A DNA stretch of 64,000 nt from the NCBI GenBank assembly GCA_024330265.1, contig JANDLT010000013.1, positions 33,937 through 97,936 of the forward strand, in the 5' to 3' direction. This document shows positions 42,007 to 50,404 of this stretch, piece after piece. Position numbers and translations under genes: made by a program. The notes under the pieces were generated by a model, which saw nothing but the letters and a program-made list of their open reading frames with translations, was not told where the DNA came from and made no database searches. The stretch comes from Pyrinomonadaceae bacterium MAG19_C2-C3. Its GTDB lineage: Bacteria > Acidobacteriota > Blastocatellia > Pyrinomonadales > Pyrinomonadaceae. How positions within the stretch are numbered: position 1 is the first letter of the stretch; each line of letters starts with the position of its first letter.

Positions 42007-43248
42007 TTAGGCATCCAGTCCGGTCACATACTCCAAAGCATCGCCGCGTGTTACCGCGAAAGCCAAACGACGCTCTTCGAGAATCCGCAGCGCGTTACGA
42101 ATGAAATCATCCGCAACGTTTTCCGAAACGCGAATCTCGGATTGCAGGCGATCCCAAACCGTAGCTGCGAGTTTGAATGAACCGACAATCGCTTCACCTG
42201 CGGTTAACGCAAACGATTCGACTACCGGACGACGCCAAATGGTCAGGCGAACCGGATCGAAAACATTCAAGTAACGACCCTGATCATCCTTTTCAAGTTC
42301 CATACCTTCAGCCGCCTGCGGGCTAATGGCAATCGCATCCACAACGTAAAATGCGAGATGAATGTCGGTGATTGATTTACGCAAGGTATCCGCGATTTTG
42401 TCATCAGCACTAAAAGCGCGTCCGCTTACCCTGTGGGTGCGGAGTTGAATTCCGGCGGAGTTGATCATTCCTAAGAAGTTCGTCGTACCGACTCCGCTAC
42501 CACGAACGATCTGGTTTTCTTCAACGATATCGCCCATGTACTCAAGTTCGGTATCGATGGTATCGCGTAAACGTGGCGCATCTTGCAGGATTGTGCGGCT
42601 AGCGCGAATCCAATGCGCGATTGTTTTTACGGTCGTCTCTTCTTCGCTGAAAGCCAAGTTCGACTCGGGTTTCAACGCGAAGTTCGTGCCCGCAACATCG
42701 CGCTCCGGTACAACCGCAGCGCCGTTCGTGCGAACGCTTTGCTTGATGTACTGAATCGCTGAGCTGTTCGTTTCCGCGCGGTTAACGAGGTCACGAATCG
42801 AAAGCGGGCGGCGTCCTAACTCGGAAACACCGGGTACAACTTGCGGACGAACCAGCAAGCCACCTGCAGTGCCGGTTGCACCGTAAAGTTCCTTAACTTG
42901 AACCGCATCGGTTGTTTCGCGGCTTGCTTTAACCGCATCCGTAAACTGATCCGATGTGATGAATTGTGCGCCTTTTGATTGGCGTTGTGTTTTGCGTCCG
43001 CCGTCTTTTGCTTGCTGCCCGTCACCGGAAGCATCCAAAAGAGCGTCAGTATCAACGATGCCTTTTAAGCGCGTTACTTCGGCGACCATCGCCTTGCCCG
43101 CTTCTTCCATCGTGTCGAGTTTGCCAAGTTCGGTCGCATCGACCGTCTCGGATTTTGAACGCTTGGCTTCAAGCGTTTCGTAGTAAGCTTTGTACTCGCC
43201 TTGGTGCTTGGCGAGTTCAGCCGCTTTTTTCTTTAATAATTCCCTCAT
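42007..43248 (-). CDS. HK97-fold major capsid protein
   Basis: A 413-residue protein. The N-terminal ~100 residues are a helical delta/scaffold domain (MRELLKKKAAELAKHQGEYK) removed by the prohead protease. The HK97 fold follows: VRPQVVPGVSELGRRPLSIR, IQYIKQSVRTNGAAVVPERD, NLAFSEEETTVKTIAHWIRA, ENQIVRGSGVGTTNFLGMIN and AISPQAAEGMELEKDDQGRY, ending VTRGDALEYVTGL. Order protease-capsid-connectors is standard. It has its own strong terminator. Confidence 0.93.
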   Translation of the reverse strand: MRELLKKKAAELAKHQGEYKAYYETLEAKRSKSETVDATELGKLDTMEEAGKAMVAEVTRLKGIVDTDALLDASGDGQQAKDGGRKTQRQSKGAQFITSDQFTDAVKASRETTDAVQVKELYGATGTAGGLLVRPQVVPGVSELGRRPLSIRDLVNRAETNSSAIQYIKQSVRTNGAAVVPERDVAGTNFALKPESNLAFSEEETTVKTIAHWIRASRTILQDAPRLRDTIDTELEYMGDIVEENQIVRGSGVGTTNFLGMINSAGIQLRTHRVSGRAFSADDKIADTLRKSITDIHLAFYVVDAIAISPQAAEGMELEKDDQGRYLNVFDPVRLTIWRRPVVESFALTAGEAIVGSFKLAATVWDRLQSEIRVSENVADDFIRNALRILEERRLAFAVTRGDALEYVTGLDA

Positions 43249-43259
43249 TGTTTTGCTCC

Positions 43260-44180
43260 TTAGAAGTTGAGTAAAGTTTCCATTTCAGAAAGCAGTACCC
43301 GGTGCTTCGCTAGAGTGAGTGCGTCGACCACTGTTGGTTCGTTAGCGGCTCGGCTCGTTTCAGCCTCGGTGGTTGCTTGTTTGCCATTGTCCGTAACACC
43401 GCATACCGCCGGCTCGATCTCGAGTAGCAGTTGATGGATGTCCTGCATCGCCTTGATATCCTTATCGGAATTCCGGCGACCTTCTTTTCCTTCTGCAGTA
43501 AGAAGATTCTTAAATGCCACGAGCAGTGCTTCGAGTGGCAGGTCTTTTTCATCTAACGCTTTACCGCTTGCTGCGACCGTCGCGTAGTTCATTCCCCACA
43601 ACACATCGCTTGTGTCGTAAAGCTTGACCTCTCGTAAATTACGAACGCGCAATTCGTTTACGGTATCGGCGTTAAGCGTTTCAAAATCGTATTTGATAGC
43701 GGCATACCCGTAGCTCATCTCGCTAATAGCGCTACTTACAATGCCTTCGAGAATCTCATCGCCGCGTTGTGTTTTCAGATATTGCCGCTTGACGTATAAG
43801 CCGCCAGTAGCTTCGGGCGCGTAATCGAAAATCTCTTTTGGTAGGTCAGCTGCGGTTACTTCTTTTAAGTCCAAAATCGCTGCGGTCGGTGGGTTGCTGA
43901 ATGAGTGATTCCAAAGATGCTTCGCGCGGTTACGACCTTCGGTAATCGTTTTCGTAAAAGCACCGGGAAAACTTCGATCTGCGCCATCATCAACATTACC
44001 GTGTACAGCGACGATGCCTTCAACGGTGCGCGAATCAGCAACGGCTTTGGTAGCGTCAACTGCGGTTTTGCCGGCAGTACCGGGCGCGGTTAAAAAGATT
44101 GGTGTTGACTTGAACTCGCGTTCAACGCCATCTGCTTTTAATACCGCGCGTACGAACTCGGTGTAATTTTTGAAATTCAT
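43260..44180 (-). CDS. HK97-family prohead protease (S78-like)
   Basis: A 306-residue protein. The protease core covers about residues 20-200: RTVEGIVAVHGNVDDGADRS, the catalytic His region KHLWNHSF (His92) and catalytic Ser156 in AISEMSYGYA. The C-terminal third is a charged helical extension, perhaps a scaffold. It cleaves the delta domain of the capsid protein. The ribosome binding site (AGAGG) is in one arm of the inverted repeat TTAAGAGG/CCTCTTAA (44192-44199 and 44236-44243). Confidence 0.88.
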   Translation of the reverse strand: MNFKNYTEFVRAVLKADGVEREFKSTPIFLTAPGTAGKTAVDATKAVADSRTVEGIVAVHGNVDDGADRSFPGAFTKTITEGRNRAKHLWNHSFSNPPTAAILDLKEVTAADLPKEIFDYAPEATGGLYVKRQYLKTQRGDEILEGIVSSAISEMSYGYAAIKYDFETLNADTVNELRVRNLREVKLYDTSDVLWGMNYATVAASGKALDEKDLPLEALLVAFKNLLTAEGKEGRRNSDKDIKAMQDIHQLLLEIEPAVCGVTDNGKQATTEAETSRAANEPTVVDALTLAKHRVLLSEMETLLNF

Positions 44181-44265
44181 GTCTAACTTCGCCTCTTAAC
44201 TTTGGTTGCAACCCGTGAAAACTATACAGTGCGTTTTAAGAGGTGATCCGACGTGTAAACGCAGA

Positions 44266-44293
44266 AAAGCCCGATGATTAATCATCGGGCTTT
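44266..44293 (-). terminator. Terminator after the phage tRNA
   Basis: A perfect 28-bp palindrome (AAAGCCCGATGATT and its complement). It begins 9 bp after the tRNA 3' end on the minus strand and should also work on the plus strand. Confidence 0.8.
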
Positions 44294-44301
44294 CAATACT
44301 G

Positions 44302-44391
44302 TAAGGCGGATAGGAATCGAACCTACGACCTGCCCCGTCCCAAAGTCCTTTCGGGGTTAGGGGCTGCTCTACCATCTGAGCTACGCACCTT
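44302..44391 (-). tRNA. Phage tRNA with enlarged anticodon region (identity uncertain)
   Basis: On the minus strand the D arm (AGCTCAGATGGTAGAGC) and T arm (GTAGG-TTCGATT-CCTAT) are canonical. The acceptor is AAGGTGC with CCGCCTT: five Watson-Crick pairs, one G-U and one mismatch. Discriminator is A. Between D and T arms, GCCCC and GGGGC can pair but enclose 23 nt instead of 7. CCCCG/CGGGG is an alternative stem, with TTTGGGA (anticodon TGG, Pro) at the 3' side of its loop. Total length is 90 nt. The anticodon cannot be assigned safely; it may hold an insertion or be decaying. Confidence 0.65.
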
Positions 44392-44447
44392 ACAGGCTAC
44401 CACTACATTTTTAACATTCGTCTATTCTAACGCCACTGTCCAGTCTT

Positions 44448-45821
44448 TTATTCCGCAGGCGGCGCTTCCGGCGCTACTTGCCCGCCACGCGCGTTACCAA
44501 TCTCTTTAGCCGGTACAACGCTAAATTTAGCAGGCAGATAATAAACGTCGCCATTGTCATCTGCTGGTTGGTTAACCTGCGCGCGGTACTGATTCAACGT
44601 AATAGCACCCGATTGTAAGGCTTCTAAAGCGCGTTTATGCCGGTCATTCGAATCCTCTTGCAACGCCATAACCGTTGACATATCCCATGCACAACGTATT
44701 TTACCCGCGACGATGGCTTCACTGCCTTCGAATTCGGAAAGCAACCTATGGGATAGGAAGCTTCTCCAGCGCGTAAACAACGGCGACATCTTATTAACCC
44801 AAAAGTCCTCTTGCGCCGCCTTCGCGGATGCGCGGTTATTCGATTGTTTCAAGCCGACGTACGCGCCGACTAATACCGGTGGTACGCCGAATACACCGCA
44901 GATTCGCGCTTCAAACTGCTGCCTTAATTCACTCGAATCGATTTCATCAAGGTTAGCACCGATCTTTTGGTAGGTACTGCCGTTTTGAAGTACCGCGGGT
45001 CCGGCGCCGGCACCACGCCGGCTATACCGGTTAGTCCACTGCTGGCGCGTTTGTTCCATCTGGTCGTCGCCCATCTGAGTGGGTACGCTAATAATACCGC
45101 TTGGCTGCCCGCCGCCAGCGAAGAATGAGCGTATGTAATCGGTTTGCGCCGCGTCCGCGTCAACGCTACCTAAAGCTACTAATAACGGTGGTAATCCGCC
45201 ATGTGGATTCGTAATATCGTGCGCTTTACGCACCAGCATATTCTCCGGCGGAATCGGGCGCGCTAAGCTACGACCGTTATTGATAAAATCATATCCCGTT
45301 AACTCGCCTTCAGCGGTTACTAGCGGTACTACTTTTGCGGGATTCAATGGATATAGCGCAATCGGCAAACCAAGATTGTTACGAACTATTTCAGCGTAGA
45401 ACACTCCCGCGATATGTTCGCTTACAACCCATGCGCGGCGGAATTCAATTTCATCTTGGAATTCATTCGGATGTGCTAGTAGGCTTGCAAGCGGATGTGG
45501 TGCGCGGTGTGTCGCGTTATACGGTTGATAGTTACCATCCGCGTCGAGTTCTTGAATGACCAATACCGGATCCATGGCGGCATCAGCGATTTTTTCGACA
45601 CATCCGAATACAAGCTCGCTTCGACGCTGCCATTCCATTAGCGTTACAACATCATGTGCAGGTCGTTTCGCGCGACCTTGTACGCCAGTACGTTGCAACG
45701 ACGCTAACGGCGATTGCGTTTCGCGCGCTAAAGCTTGCTGCATCCCATCGCGTACCGCTTTGAAAAATTCAAATTGGCGTTCGGTACGCTCCGCTCTTGA
45801 TAAAGACATGATATCCGCCAT
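44448..45821 (-). CDS. Portal protein (HK97 type)
   Basis: A 457-residue protein with the family core: MEWQRRSELVFGCVEKIADA near the N-terminus, then DYIRSFFAGGGQPSGIISVP, GPAVLQNGSTYQKIGANLDE, ELRQQFEARICGVFGVPPVL and a C-terminal helical part (DSNDRHKRALEALQSGAITL NQYR). It forms the dodecameric DNA channel at the capsid vertex. It follows the large terminase by 15 bp. Confidence 0.92.
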   Translation of the reverse strand: MADIMSLSRAERTERQFEFFKAVRDGMQQALARETQSPLASLQRTGVQGRAKRPAHDVVTLMEWQRRSELVFGCVEKIADAAMDPVLVIQELDADGNYQPYNATHRAPHPLASLLAHPNEFQDEIEFRRAWVVSEHIAGVFYAEIVRNNLGLPIALYPLNPAKVVPLVTAEGELTGYDFINNGRSLARPIPPENMLVRKAHDITNPHGGLPPLLVALGSVDADAAQTDYIRSFFAGGGQPSGIISVPTQMGDDQMEQTRQQWTNRYSRRGAGAGPAVLQNGSTYQKIGANLDEIDSSELRQQFEARICGVFGVPPVLVGAYVGLKQSNNRASAKAAQEDFWVNKMSPLFTRWRSFLSHRLLSEFEGSEAIVAGKIRCAWDMSTVMALQEDSNDRHKRALEALQSGAITLNQYRAQVNQPADDNGDVYYLPAKFSVVPAKEIGNARGGQVAPEAPPAE

Positions 45822-45836
45822 AGTTAAACTCCTTGA

Positions 45837-47300
45837 TTAAAACCTGACCCACTGCACAACTAACGCTGCTAAATAGTTATATGCGCCAGCAGCCGCATCC
45901 ACCTGGTCATCATGTCGCCCAGTAGGGAAGCTGGTATGCTCCGAAGTGAATAATGCATTCCATAAGCCGGCTATAAGCCTTACGTTACCTGCTTGCTGCT
46001 GCGAGCTATACGCTGCCGCGCGTACCTTCTTTTCACCGGATTCCCTTTCGGTATCAACGCTAAAGCCGTTTAGAAGCCGAATAAACGCCGCTGCCGCATC
46101 CACACCGGCGCTACCCGGATCTTGAACACCGCGCACATGGACGAATCCATATTTAATCTTGTCAAGTTCCGCAGTCTGTTGAATGATTTCATCCCGCGCA
46201 TTACCCGCCCATTGCCCACGAACTACATCGCAAACGTAGTAAGTAAAGTCGGGCGCTAGTGCCATTAAAACGCCCGCAGTGTAATCACCGCCGCCTTCCG
46301 TTGCCGCGTTATCCCATCGACGAATAAACTTACATCCCGCAGGTAGCGCATGCGCGATCTTGAATTTATCGCGTAAGAACATCGTGCCACCTGCGGGTTG
46401 CGGATTACCTTGATAAAGCGCGTCCCATGCACGGGGACCCTCCGTTGCGGTTAGCACGGTCTTGATTCGCATCAAATCCGGCACATCGAAACGTCGCGGC
46501 TCTAAAGCTTCACCTACTGCGCGTTTAAGCGGATCATTTACACTATCAACGCAAATAGCGGGAAGGTTGACCACATCCCAATGTTCGCCGCCCGCGCTCA
46601 TTTCTTCGATAAGCGTTCCGACCAAATCATCTTCATGCCATCTGGTCATGATGATAATGATCGCCGCGCCCGGCTGTAAGCGCGTATATATCGATTCGCG
46701 GTATGCAGCTATTATTTGTTTCCGAATCGTTTCACTGTCGGCTTCTGCGCGATCTTTTACCGGATCATCGATGATTACCAAGTCCCCCGGCTTACCCGTA
46801 ATACCAGCCCGTATGCCGCGAGCGCGAAACACTCCGCCCGCAAGCGTTGACCAGTTGCTCATCGCCTTCGAATCGGCAGCTAAAGGCATTAACTCTTGCG
46901 CTACATTCCGCGCCTGCCGGCTGAATTCCGTTGCGTGCTCTTGGTTATAGCCAGTAACAAGCACTCTAAGCTTTGGGTTAGCTTGTAAGCGGTATGTTGG
47001 ATAGCGCACAGTAACCATATTCGACTTACCATGTTGCGGTGGTGTCGAAATGATTAGGCGTGTTATTTCGCCGCTCGTAACTTTATCTAATTTTTCTTGA
47101 AGTAATTCGAGATGCCGCCATGACCAATCGAATTCGGGAGAGTTAGCTTCTAACCACTGGCGAAAACTTTTAGAAGGTCGGAGTACGGGTGCAGCGCGCG
47201 CAGTACGCTTCGCATGTTCAATCTGATCCGCTATCGGCCATAGGTGCGTCATCCGCACCGAAGGCGGCAGCGAGCTGGCTAATGTCGAGCTTAATCCCAT
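45837..47300 (-). CDS. Terminase large subunit
   Basis: 487 residues from ATG 47300; ATG 47252 would reduce the overlap with the small subunit. Walker A STPPQHGKSN (Lys92), Walker B DLVIIDDP (174-180) and the MTRWHEDD coupling motif (218-225) form the ATPase. The RNase-H-like nuclease has Asp330 (RRWDNAA) and HDDQVDA (463-469). It packages DNA into the prohead and cuts it. Headful or cos mode cannot be decided from the sequence alone. Confidence 0.93.
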   Translation of the reverse strand: MGLSSTLASSLPPSVRMTHLWPIADQIEHAKRTARAAPVLRPSKSFRQWLEANSPEFDWSWRHLELLQEKLDKVTSGEITRLIISTPPQHGKSNMVTVRYPTYRLQANPKLRVLVTGYNQEHATEFSRQARNVAQELMPLAADSKAMSNWSTLAGGVFRARGIRAGITGKPGDLVIIDDPVKDRAEADSETIRKQIIAAYRESIYTRLQPGAAIIIIMTRWHEDDLVGTLIEEMSAGGEHWDVVNLPAICVDSVNDPLKRAVGEALEPRRFDVPDLMRIKTVLTATEGPRAWDALYQGNPQPAGGTMFLRDKFKIAHALPAGCKFIRRWDNAATEGGGDYTAGVLMALAPDFTYYVCDVVRGQWAGNARDEIIQQTAELDKIKYGFVHVRGVQDPGSAGVDAAAAFIRLLNGFSVDTERESGEKKVRAAAYSSQQQAGNVRLIAGLWNALFTSEHTSFPTGRHDDQVDAAAGAYNYLAALVVQWVRF

Positions 47301-47604
47301 CTGTTTCAGCCTGCGCGAACTTCATCCATTCCAAAGTATCTTTGTTAGTAAGAATGGTTCCGTCATCCTCCACCATCTGCCGTATAACGCGCTTTGCTAA
47401 ACGCAATCTTTCAGCGCGACTTGCAATGCCCATCATCAGGGTTAGTCGGTCAACTTCAGCGGAAAACTCGACATCCGCCATCCATAGCCGGATAGTCCGG
47501 TCGCTAACGCCGACTTCTTTCGCAACTGCTACCTGCGTGTGCCCGTCGGCTAACATGATTGCAGCCTGCGTTTTATTTTCAGTCCACTTAAAACCGGAAC
47601 TCAT
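47218..47604 (-). CDS. Terminase small subunit
   Basis: A 128-residue protein with an N-terminal helix-turn-helix (TQVAVAKEVGVSDRTIRLWM, residues about 23-42) and a helical C-terminal part. This is the usual layout of phage small terminases that recognise the packaging site. Its start overlaps the stop of the upstream gene (ATGA) and its end overlaps the large subunit by 83 nt. Confidence 0.8.
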   Translation of the reverse strand: MSSGFKWTENKTQAAIMLADGHTQVAVAKEVGVSDRTIRLWMADVEFSAEVDRLTLMMGIASRAERLRLAKRVIRQMVEDDGTILTNKDTLEWMKFAQAETDGIKLDISQLAAAFGADDAPMADSGSD

Positions 47605-47804
47605 CTGGAAACTCCTTGCTGATCTTTCAGTGCTTGCTTAGCGCGCTCCATTTCAATACTTGCTTCCTTGATTACGATCACTTCACCGCTAGTAGCAGCA
47701 TCGGCTTCCAACACGCCTTGATTGATAAGTTGCATGACGTCATCCGTCGTGCATTCCAACATTCGCGCTATAAAACCTATGCTGTAGTAGCGTTCGTAAG
47801 CCAT
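47601..47804 (-). CDS. Small helix-turn-helix protein
   Basis: 67 residues with a MerR/excisionase-type winged-helix N-terminus (YSIGFIARMLECTTDDVMQL INQG) and a charged C-terminal helix. It may be an accessory DNA-binding factor for packaging or regulation. It overlaps the small terminase start by 4 nt. Confidence 0.6.
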   Translation of the reverse strand: MAYERYYSIGFIARMLECTTDDVMQLINQGVLEADAATSGEVIVIKEASIEMERAKQALKDQQGVSR

Positions 47805-47808
47805 CTTG

Positions 47809-48132
47809 TTACCTACATCCTAAAGATTCGCGGGTTAAATCCATCAAACCATCCGCATTCTCGCCTAAAAATTCTTCACAAATTACGCATAGCCGTATAG
47901 CGGTTTTGCATAGCTCGCGTACCGATTCAACATCCATACCGCTTACAACCGACCGTGCCGCATTTTCATCATCGCGGTACAACGCGAGTAATGCGGCGAC
48001 TGGCGGCGTTAGCGGTGCTTCTTCGCGCGTTTCAACGGTTTCCGTTACCGTTGTTTCGGGATGCGCTTTCGCTTCCGCCGCCGTTACGAATTCGCCGGAT
48101 ACCGCGCTTCGATTAATTTTTCTTTTACCCAT
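47809..48132 (-). CDS. Hypothetical protein
   Basis: 107 residues from ATG 48132, with TAGGAG 6 nt upstream; the longer frame to 48261 runs back into the preceding gene. The protein has a basic N-terminus, a Thr/Val/Glu-rich linker and a helical C-terminus with two Cys (CKTAIRLCVICEEFLGENAD). Function unknown. It is part of the tightly packed operon leading to the terminase. Confidence 0.6.
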   Translation of the reverse strand: MGKRKINRSAVSGEFVTAAEAKAHPETTVTETVETREEAPLTPPVAALLALYRDDENAARSVVSGMDVESVRELCKTAIRLCVICEEFLGENADGLMDLTRESLGCR

Positions 48133-48140
48133 AAAAACTC

Positions 48141-48428
48141 CTAAAACTGAAATCTGAAAACCAACAGATGCATCGCTATTACGAGTGCGTAAACCGCGAT
48201 TCCGATGTTTAGCGTGCGGTACGCTGCCTTCGTGTGGCGTGCTGCGTATAGGCTTAAGCAAACAATGAAACCAATCGCTACTTTAATGGTCATGAACGTA
48301 ACTGCTCCGTGCGCTAGTAAATACGCCATGATTGGATTAGCTTCGGTACTACCGCCGGTTGATAGCCATAACAAGGTCATAAGTCCGTCTAGCGCGTTTA
48401 GTAGGAATAGAATTCGTAGGTTGCTCAT
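48141..48428 (-). CDS. DUF5658-like small membrane protein
   Basis: 95 residues with three hydrophobic spans. The N-terminal LNALDGLMTLLWLSTGGSTE ANPIMAYLL matches the DUF5658 pattern. Its start overlaps the stop of the upstream Zn-ribbon gene by 4 nt. It is an inner-membrane protein of unknown role; near a lysis block it could assist holin function, but that is speculative. Confidence 0.65.
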   Translation of the reverse strand: MSNLRILFLLNALDGLMTLLWLSTGGSTEANPIMAYLLAHGAVTFMTIKVAIGFIVCLSLYAARHTKAAYRTLNIGIAVYALVIAMHLLVFRFQF

Positions 48429-48649
48429 CGTGGGTAAAATCCCCGTTGTCTAAATGCGTTTCGTAACCAATCCATCATGACAAGATGTTCGCTAATCCTT
48501 GCGTTGCTATCGATTGCAATTAGGTGATCTGCGAGTAACTTGTTCTGCGCCCGTAAAGCTAGATTCTGTTCAACCAACGCTGGTACGCATGTACATCCCG
48601 CATATATGTAGCCACACGCCGCGCAGTGCAACATTTCGTAAGTGATCAT
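48425..48649 (-). CDS. Small protein with N-terminal zinc ribbon
   Basis: 74 residues: HCAACGYIYAGCTC gives four cysteines in a ribbon-like spacing, followed by an amphipathic helix. It overlaps neighbours at both ends by 4 nt, so it is translationally coupled with the receiver protein upstream. Function unknown. Confidence 0.6.
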   Translation of the reverse strand: MITYEMLHCAACGYIYAGCTCVPALVEQNLALRAQNKLLADHLIAIDSNARISEHLVMMDWLRNAFRQRGFYPR

Positions 48650-49104
48650 GGGTAAGACCGTCCCATATCTCGAAAACGTTCATCTTCAAATTCACTACAA
48701 TCGCTAGGTTCACCTGATAATTTCTTCTCGATACACTCGGCTAAAGTCCAAATTCTTTCCTTCGGTACAAGCACCGCGCCGTACATTTGCGCGCTCATTT
48801 GTGCTATCGGTTCGTTAGAATACCCGGTGAAAATAATGATCGGTGTTTCCGTGTCCCCATCCTCATCACGTACAGCGCGTAACACCGAGAACCCATCAAG
48901 GATGGGCATCGCACCGTCTAAAACTAATAGGTCGTAAGGATGCCCGGCGGCGCGGCTAGCGCGGATCATTCTTAGTGCCATCTCGCCGTCATCGGCGAAC
49001 GATGCTTCAAACGCGACAGTACGAAAACGCGCTTCCATGAGCGCAGATAATTCCTCATTATCTTCGGCTACGAGTACTCGGGATTTACGTTTTGGTGATT
49101 GCAT
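48646..49104 (-). CDS. Stand-alone response-regulator receiver domain protein
   Basis: A 152-residue protein that is a complete CheY-like receiver without an output domain. The acidic pair is Glu14-Asp15 (VAEDNEE), the phospho-acceptor Asp63 (LLVLDGAMP), the switch Thr93 (IIFTGYS) and the conserved Lys115 (VLVPKE). All phosphorylation residues are present. It overlaps the upstream coiled-coil membrane protein by 20 nt and the downstream gene by 4 nt, so it belongs to the phage late operon. It may intercept a host phosphorelay; no partner kinase is encoded nearby. Confidence 0.88.
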   Translation of the reverse strand: MQSPKRKSRVLVAEDNEELSALMEARFRTVAFEASFADDGEMALRMIRASRAAGHPYDLLVLDGAMPILDGFSVLRAVRDEDGDTETPIIIFTGYSNEPIAQMSAQMYGAVLVPKERIWTLAECIEKKLSGEPSDCSEFEDERFRDMGRSYP

Positions 49105-49636
49105 TTTGTATTGCCGCTCCTAACCACCCGATGATCTTTTCAACGAATCCCGCGAGTAAAACGATAGTTGCCCAGATGTACCAATTATCCTGTAACCGCT
49201 TTTTGAATGTCCGTGCTTCCGCAAGCTTTTCAGCCGCTTCTGCCCGCGCCTGCTCGACTTTTAACGCCGCATCATGTTGAATCCGCTGCTGGATGCACTT
49301 CTCTTCAAAAAGTTGTTCTTGGTGCGCTAAGCGGGCGTTGTGTTCTTGTTTTTCCTGCTCGCCGCGTTGAATCATCAGCGATGAATATCCCGTTTGGGTA
49401 TCCTTTACAGAGCTTGCCATCTCAGAAAAACGCGCAGATGTTTGCTCCATGAAATGCGAGAAAGTGCTTTCCATTTTGATCATGGAATCTGATAGCCGGC
49501 GGATCTCCTGCCCGTGATTGGTTTGCCCGGGCGCGAGTGCTTGCAAACGCTCATCGATGCGGGTGAGCCGCTCATCCATGCGCGTGCATCGCCCATCCAT
49601 ATCAACGATTCGTTTTGTTAGTTCCGAGTTTTCCAT
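49085..49636 (-). CDS. Coiled-coil protein with C-terminal membrane anchor
   Basis: A 183-residue protein. A long coiled coil covers about residues 1-150, including the repeat-like MDERLTRIDERLQAL. A single membrane span follows (IWATIVLLAGFVEKIIGWLG) near the C-terminus. The orientation would be tail-anchored, with the coil in the cytoplasm. Its gene overlaps the receiver gene, so it may be the membrane partner of that protein. Confidence 0.6.
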   Translation of the reverse strand: MENSELTKRIVDMDGRCTRMDERLTRIDERLQALAPGQTNHGQEIRRLSDSMIKMESTFSHFMEQTSARFSEMASSVKDTQTGYSSLMIQRGEQEKQEHNARLAHQEQLFEEKCIQQRIQHDAALKVEQARAEAAEKLAEARTFKKRLQDNWYIWATIVLLAGFVEKIIGWLGAAIQNAITKT

Positions 49637-49662
49637 TCGCGATGATTCCCTTGTTCATTGAT

Positions 49663-49917
49663 TTACGCGGACGTTTGCTGCGACTGTCGCGCATCGTTTA
49701 CCGCTTGCTCCACTTGCGCGTTAGTGAATTGCCCTAAGCCATGCTTCTTCCGCAGATGCTTATTCATCTTGCCGCTAATGCGCCGCACACTACCGTCAGC
49801 AAGCCGTTTATAAGCCGCACCGGTAATACTTCGTAGCGTACCGTCATCAGCTTGTGCTAGCCGGTATGCGCGTTTGTTTACCGGAATTTCCATTACTACT
49901 TTTCGTCTATCTTCCAT
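49663..49917 (-). CDS. Small basic hypothetical protein
   Basis: 84 residues from ATG 49917, which has GGGAG 6 nt upstream (ATG 49893 is the alternative). The protein is basic, with SITGAAYKRLADGSVRRISG KMNKHLRK, which might bind nucleic acid. No family recognised. Confidence 0.55.
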   Translation of the reverse strand: MEDRRKVVMEIPVNKRAYRLAQADDGTLRSITGAAYKRLADGSVRRISGKMNKHLRKKHGLGQFTNAQVEQAVNDARQSQQTSA

Positions 49918-49927
49918 AAAAACTCCC

Positions 49928-50404
49928 TTAAAGCTTGCCCGCTATGACAACGCCTGCCACCACACCCACTACCGTTCCAACGGCAGCGACCTTCTTCCAA
50001 AACGAGACTTTGCTTTTCTGCCGGACTACTTCAACTTCGGCTTTATCCGCCCGCTTAACCGCGTTGTTAGCCAATTCCGTTACCGCAGCTAATTCACGTT
50101 CCGCCGCCGCCTTCTCGCGTTCAATCGCCGATATAACCCGCTCCGCTGCCACACGTTCCCGCACTGCCGCATCACGCTCCGCTATCGATGCTTGTTCAGT
50201 CGCTTGCAACGCTTTTATCGCGGTATCAGCCACCGATAACTTTTCCCGCGCATCGACTAACTCATCGGATAAATCAATGATCGTGCGCCGCAGTTGCGTT
50301 TGCGTTAGCGGCGCGTGCCCGTTCGATTGCTGCGCGAATATCGTCATCGGTAATATCGCCAGTAATAACAGTGCGACGCATAGGGCGTTTTTTAGCTTGC
50401 TCAT
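49928..50404 (-). CDS. Spanin-like exported coiled-coil protein
   Basis: 158 residues from ATG 50404; the frame to 50485 lies wholly within the upstream gene. A signal peptide (LCVALLLLAILPMTIFAQ) is followed by a periplasmic coiled coil (about 35-135) and a C-terminal hydrophobic span (VAAVGTVVGVVAGVVIAGKL). The first 131 nt overlap the 3' end of the other spanin-like gene in a different frame, as in Rz/Rz1. No lipobox Cys is seen, so it is not a classical o-spanin. Confidence 0.55.
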   Translation of the reverse strand: MSKLKNALCVALLLLAILPMTIFAQQSNGHAPLTQTQLRRTIIDLSDELVDAREKLSVADTAIKALQATEQASIAERDAAVRERVAAERVISAIEREKAAAERELAAVTELANNAVKRADKAEVEVVRQKSKVSFWKKVAAVGTVVGVVAGVVIAGKL

